A stretch of DNA of 64,000 nucleotides. It comes from Sphaerisporangium rubeum (GTDB lineage Bacteria > Actinomycetota > Actinomycetes > Streptosporangiales > Streptosporangiaceae). How positions within the stretch are numbered: the first letter of the stretch is position 1; each line of letters begins with the position of its first letter. Position numbers and translations under genes: made by a program. This document shows positions 61,428 to 64,000 of this stretch, in pieces. The stretch covers positions 1,674,001 to 1,738,000 of the forward strand of contig NZ_JACHIU010000001.1 in NCBI RefSeq assembly GCF_014207705.1, in the 5' to 3' direction. A model generated the notes under the pieces. The model searched no databases. It was not told the DNA's origin and worked only from the letters and a program-made list of their open reading frames with translations.

Positions 61428-62090
61428 CCCCCTGTAACTCGACCGAAGCCGAACGACTCGGCTGTGTCCGAGCAGCTCTCTTCCGCTGTCGGCCCCCGGT
61501 CTCCCCTCTCGGCTGACCCCCTGTAACTCGACCGAAGCCGAACGACTCGGCTGTGTCCGAGCAGCTCTCTTCCGCTGTCGGCCCCCGGTCTCCCCTCTCG
61601 GCTGACCCCCTGTAACTCGACCGAAGCCGAACGACTCGGCTGTGTCCGAGCAGCTCTCTTCCGCTGTCGGCCCCCGGTCTCCCCTCTCGGCTGACCCCCT
61701 GTAACTCGACCGAAGCCGAACGACTCGGCTGTGTCCGAGCAGCTCTCTTCCGCTGTCGGCCCCCGGTCTCCCCTCTCGGCTGACCCCCTGTAACTCGACC
61801 GAAGCCGAACGACTCGGCTGTGTCCGAGCAGCTCTCTTCCGCTGTCGGCCCCCGGTCTCCCCTCTCGGCTGACCCAGTAACCCGACCGAAGCCGAACGAC
61901 TCGGCTGTGTGCGGGCTGCTTCCTTTCGGGGTCGGCTCTTCGGTCTGCCTTCTCGGTTGGCCCCTTGTAGGTCGATTGGAGTCGAACGACTCGACTGTGT
62001 GCGGGCTGCTTCCTTTCGGTGTCGGCTCTCCGGTCTACCCGCTCGATTGATCCCCTTCAAGTCGACCGGAGCCGAACGACTCGACCTCGT
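61401..62090. repeat. 89-bp tandem array seeded from the 3' end of lpqB
   Basis: Units start (taking GACCGAAGCC as reference) at 61441, 61530, 61619, 61708 and 61797, each exactly 89 bp and near-identical, then diverged units at 61884, 61974 and 62064. Every near-identical unit contains a copy of the lpqB end including CTCGGCTGA. Each has a hairpin AGCCGA-ACGAC-TCGGCT; in the unit at 61974 both arms changed together (AGTCGA/TCGACT) and still pair. The array is not a CRISPR: units are adjacent, with no spacers. Since 89 is not a multiple of three, the long ORFs across it are accidental. Confidence 0.95.
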
Positions 62091-62115
62091 CCGGACCGCT
62101 CCCTCCGGAGGGGAG

Positions 62116-62176
62116 TCGGCGCCGACGCGGTGGGACGTCGTACGGTGAATCCGGCGCCTTCGTACGGTGGCCGGCG
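62116..62176 (+). repeat. Dispersed comF-flanking element, copy A
   Basis: Begins TCGGCGCCGACGCGG and contains GAATCCGGCGCC and TCGTACGGTGG. About 91% identical over 53 bp to the inverted copy D at 63308-63360 (five differences by eye). Confidence 0.75.
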
Positions 62177-62215
62177 TGGCTGTGCACGGTGTGTTCCGTC
62201 CGGTGGTGTGGACGG

Positions 62216-62277
62216 GGCGACGCCGAGGCGGTGGGGTGGTGCACGGCGAATCCGGCGCCGTCGTACGGCGGCCGGCC
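62216..62277 (+). repeat. Dispersed comF-flanking element, copy B
   Basis: Same core, CACGGCGAATCCGGCGCCGT followed by CGTACGGCGG, in direct orientation to copy A; the 5' part is more diverged. Upstream GTTCCGTCCGGTGGTGT also resembles sequence before copy C, so the repeated segment may be longer. Confidence 0.7.
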
Positions 62278-62470
62278 GGTCCGGGTCAGGTTGCCGACGG
62301 AGTCGGCATGTCTCGGCCGCGTATGGTCTGTTGCCCCTGTTGGTATGGCTTGCCGGGTTTCTGCGTGGCGGGGGTCGCACTCGGAGTCGGTGCAGGCCGG
62401 TCGTGTGCCGATCGGAGTCCACGTGACCCCGCCGTGCATGATCTGTTCTGTACGGTGGTGTCGTTTGGAA

Positions 62471-62530
62471 CGGCGCCGACGCGATCGGATGGTGTACGGC
62501 GAATCCGGCGCCGTCGTACGGCGGTCGGCG
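62471..62530 (+). repeat. Dispersed comF-flanking element, copy C
   Basis: CGGCGCCGACGCGATCGG, then TACGGCGAATCCGGCGCCGT and CGTACGGCGGTCGG. Direct orientation, about 100 bp before the comF start. Confidence 0.75.
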
Positions 62531-62626
62531 TGGCTGGGACGGGTACCGGCTGACGTTTGTGGCCGAGTGTGGACAGTGGGGTCGGGTGGAGGTGGTTTCG
62601 TCGGTGCGGGTCGGCATGGTGGAGGG

Positions 62627-63298
62627 GTGTTGTCCGCCTTTCTCGATCTGGTTCTGCCGCAGAGCTGTGCCGGGTGTGCGCTGCCAGGTGCGGTGGTGTG
62701 TTCCGTCTGTGCCGAGGAACTGCACGCCGACCCCGCGCCGCGTCCACCCGTCCCCGCGCCACGTGGCATGCCGGAGTGCTGGTCGGCGGCTCCCTACCGC
62801 GGAGCCGCACGCGGACTGGTCCTCGCCTACAAGGAACGTGGCCGCACGGCCCTGATCCGGCCGCTGGCCGACGTTCTGGCCACGGTGCTGCTCTCTGTCC
62901 CGGCGTTACCTACCGGCCCGCTGACGCTGGTTCCTGTGCCGAGCGCGCGGTCGGCGGTGCGACGGCGTGGCCACGATCCCGTGGCCCGCCTCGCCGCGGC
63001 CACGGCCGCGCGACTCCGCACCCTCGGCCTCCCGGCATCCTGCACTCCCGCGCTCCGGCACCACCGCCGCGTCCGCGACCAGGCCGGCCTCACCGCCACC
63101 GAGCGCGCCGCCAACCTCTCGAACGCTTTCGCCGTACGCCGCCGCCGGCCCACCCGGCCTCCCGTCACGGCCGTCCTCGTCGACGACATCGTGACCACCG
63201 GCACCACCCTCACCGAAGCCGCCACCACCCTACGCCGCACCGGCATCCCCGTCCCCCTGGCGATCACCCTCACCGCCACTCCGCGCCTCCGCCGCTGA
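62627..63298 (+). CDS. comF: ComF-family phosphoribosyltransferase-like protein
   Basis: 223 aa from GTG 62627 (or TTG 62630, better spaced from GGAGG at 62621). N-terminal zinc ribbon LPQSCAGCALPG and VCSVCAEEL (CxxC pairs), then a type I PRTase fold: YRGAARGLVLAYKERGR, VPVPSARSAVRRRGHDPV and the PRPP loop VLVDDIVTTGTTL. ComF is a DNA-uptake protein in Bacillus; in actinobacteria its role is unclear and a helicase-linked DNA function is possible. It lies between lpqB and the expected hpf/secA genes, as in M. tuberculosis Rv3242c. The coding strand shifts from G-rich to C-rich along the gene. Confidence 0.85.
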   Translation: MLSAFLDLVLPQSCAGCALPGAVVCSVCAEELHADPAPRPPVPAPRGMPECWSAAPYRGAARGLVLAYKERGRTALIRPLADVLATVLLSVPALPTGPLTLVPVPSARSAVRRRGHDPVARLAAATAARLRTLGLPASCTPALRHHRRVRDQAGLTATERAANLSNAFAVRRRRPTRPPVTAVLVDDIVTTGTTLTEAATTLRRTGIPVPLAITLTATPRLRR

Positions 63299-63307
63299 CC
63301 GGCTGAG

Positions 63308-63360
63308 CGCCGTACGACGGCGCCGGATCCGCCGTACGACGTCCCGCCGCGTCGGCGCCG
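63308..63360 (-). repeat. Dispersed comF-flanking element, copy D (inverted)
   Basis: Begins 10 bp after the comF stop. Its reverse complement, CGGCGCCGACGCGGCGGGAC and onward to CGTACGGCG, matches copy A at 48 of 53 positions. Together with copies A-C it brackets comF as an inverted repeat. It may also fold as a 3' hairpin. Confidence 0.8.
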
Positions 63361-63545
63361 CTTCAATCGACTCCGAGGCGGAGCAAGTCCTGTGCGGCGC
63401 GCTTATGTCGGTGAGCTGCCTGTGGCGCGGTCTACTCCAACCTCCCGGCAAACGGGCCCTGTCTTTCGCGGTCTTGCCGCCATGTCCAGCTCGGCCTCAA
63501 GTACGCCGACGAGCCGGTCCGAAGTCTCTCCACGCGGAGATCTCG
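63361..63545. other. Non-coding sequence after comF
   Basis: 185 bp between the inverted element and the 19-bp array. No ORF with a ribosome-binding site, promoter or RNA gene is recognisable. Confidence 0.4.
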
Positions 63546-63737
63546 ATCCGCCGTGCTGGTCTCTATCCGCCGTGCTGGTCTCTATCCGTCGCGCCGGTCT
63601 CCGATCCACCGCACCGGTCTCCCTTCTCCGGGCTGGTCTTCGTCCACGGCGCTGGTCTTCGTCCACGGCGCTGGTCTTCGTCCACGGCGCTGGTCTTCGT
63701 CCACGGCGCTGGTCCTCCTCCACGGCGCTGGTCTTCG
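63546..63737. repeat. 19-bp tandem array
   Basis: About ten units. Five near-perfect GTCCACGGCGCTGGTCTTC copies start at 63642, 63661, 63680, 63699 and 63718; five diverged ones (ATCCGCCGTGCTGGTCTCT type) start at 63546, 63565, 63584, 63604 and 63623. The period of 19 excludes a conserved reading frame. Confidence 0.9.
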
Positions 63738-64000
63738 TCCAGCGGCTGGCGGCGGGTGGTTGGAGGTGGAGGTTGGGGATCGGGGAGGTCACGGGTTGGC
63801 GACACGCCCGGGAAAAAAGGTGGATAGAAATCCTGGAGGTTACGAAAAGTAGTGGTTGGTGGGGTCGGGGGAGTGGCGGTGGGGGGACAGGTTGGTGGCG
63901 GGAGTGGTAGATGGCCTTGCTTGCAGGGGGAGTGAGGGGGTGGGGGTCGTACGGGGGTGGTGAGGGGGTGGGGAGTCAGGGGGAGTGGGGGGTGCGGTGG
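63738..64000 (+). other. G-rich tail, probably upstream of the next gene
   Basis: 263 bp with no complete gene. The plus strand has many G-runs (for example GGTGGGGTCGGGGGAG, GGTGGGGGGAC) from about 63860 on, with G-quadruplex potential. A purine-rich AT patch, GGTGGATAGAAATCC and TACGAAAAGTAG at about 63820-63852, could hold a promoter. The ribosome hibernation factor gene expected here in actinobacteria is not reached. Confidence 0.35.

Larger units (their letters stand above)
62091..62626. other. Repeat-bearing spacer between the lpqB array and comF
   Basis: About 540 bp with no credible gene. It holds element copies A, B and C and otherwise low-similarity GC-rich sequence. Long frames cross it on both strands but have no ribosome-binding site, no known domain, and are translations of the repeats (for example YGESGAVVRR motifs). 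The comF promoter should lie here; no strong -10 was found. Confidence 0.5.

Noticed and set aside
61209-62060. Long minus-strand frame (about 280 codons) across the 89-bp array
   Set aside because: Its protein is only the translated repeat in rotating frames, since 89 is not a multiple of three. It has no ribosome-binding site and overlaps the end of lpqB.
62471-63360. Transposon bounded by the inverted element copies around comF
   Set aside because: comF is a normal core gene at its expected place, no transposase is present, and the extra direct copies A and B do not fit a simple two-ended element.
61441-63737. CRISPR array
   Set aside because: Both the 89-bp and 19-bp repeats are head-to-tail units without unique spacers, and no cas gene is present.

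Overview
The window is a 64 kb chromosomal stretch from a high-GC Gram-positive actinobacterium. The evidence is the pervasive GC-rich third codon positions and GTG starts, a WhiB regulator, F420 biosynthesis genes (fbiA, fbiB, fbiC), the mtrA-mtrB-lpqB set, an LCP ligase, and many leaderless genes with a TAnnnT hexamer 6-8 nt before the start codon. From memory of the M. tuberculosis gene order, the block from the LCP protein to comF mirrors Rv3267 to Rv3242c: LCP, glycosyltransferases, manC, fbiB/fbiA, whiB2, Rv3259, Rv3258c, manB, SIS protein, sahH, mtrA, mtrB, lpqB, comF. A Streptosporangiales or related filamentous actinomycete is my inference; no species can be named from the sequence alone.

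Layout. 1-4.2 kb: the end of a methionine aminopeptidase gene, an acetoacetate-decarboxylase-like gene, and a nitrite assimilation unit (small protein, nirB, nirD). 4.2-19.4 kb: an envelope-glycan region with three GT4 glycosyltransferases, a GT2 polyprenyl-phosphate type enzyme, two GT-C type membrane proteins, an acyltransferase-3, an LCP ligase, a SAM methyltransferase and two paralogous LPG-synthase-type flippase-like membrane proteins. 19.4-22.2 kb: an accessory scar with truncated TetR and dehydrogenase remnants, a DUF1206 membrane protein, and a Phd/RelE-type toxin-antitoxin pair with a palindromic operator. 22.3-29.6 kb: manC-like nucleotidyltransferase, AlkA-like DNA glycosylase, a 46-aa membrane peptide and the F420 genes fbiC, fbiB and fbiA. 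29.7-42.2 kb: a repeat-tailed membrane protein, whiB, a very large GT2-membrane fusion, a DUF5719 protein, a metallopeptidase-fold protein without its zinc motif, DUF3499, phosphomannomutase, a Trm112-like protein, a PGI/PMI-type SIS protein and a CDF transporter.

42.2-49.4 kb: a MerR regulator, two tandem but different S-adenosylhomocysteine hydrolases separated by a perfect 16-bp hairpin, a degenerate ABC ATPase carrying a 90-bp minisatellite, an RDD protein and SpoIIM. 49.4-56.9 kb, minus strand: a penicillin-binding protein and an overlapping five-gene unit (GDPD-membrane-like, DUF4129, DUF4350, MoxR, DUF58) that resembles M. tuberculosis Rv3691-Rv3695 together with the RDD and SpoIIM genes. 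57.2-63.3 kb: mtrA-mtrB-lpqB and comF.

The most unusual part is the non-coding DNA around lpqB and comF. It holds an 89-bp tandem array seeded from the 3' end of lpqB, whose internal hairpin shows a compensatory base change in one diverged unit; a 53-60 bp element in three direct copies and one inverted copy around comF; and a 19-bp tandem array followed by a G-rich tail. No tRNA, rRNA, CRISPR array, insertion sequence or origin was recognised.
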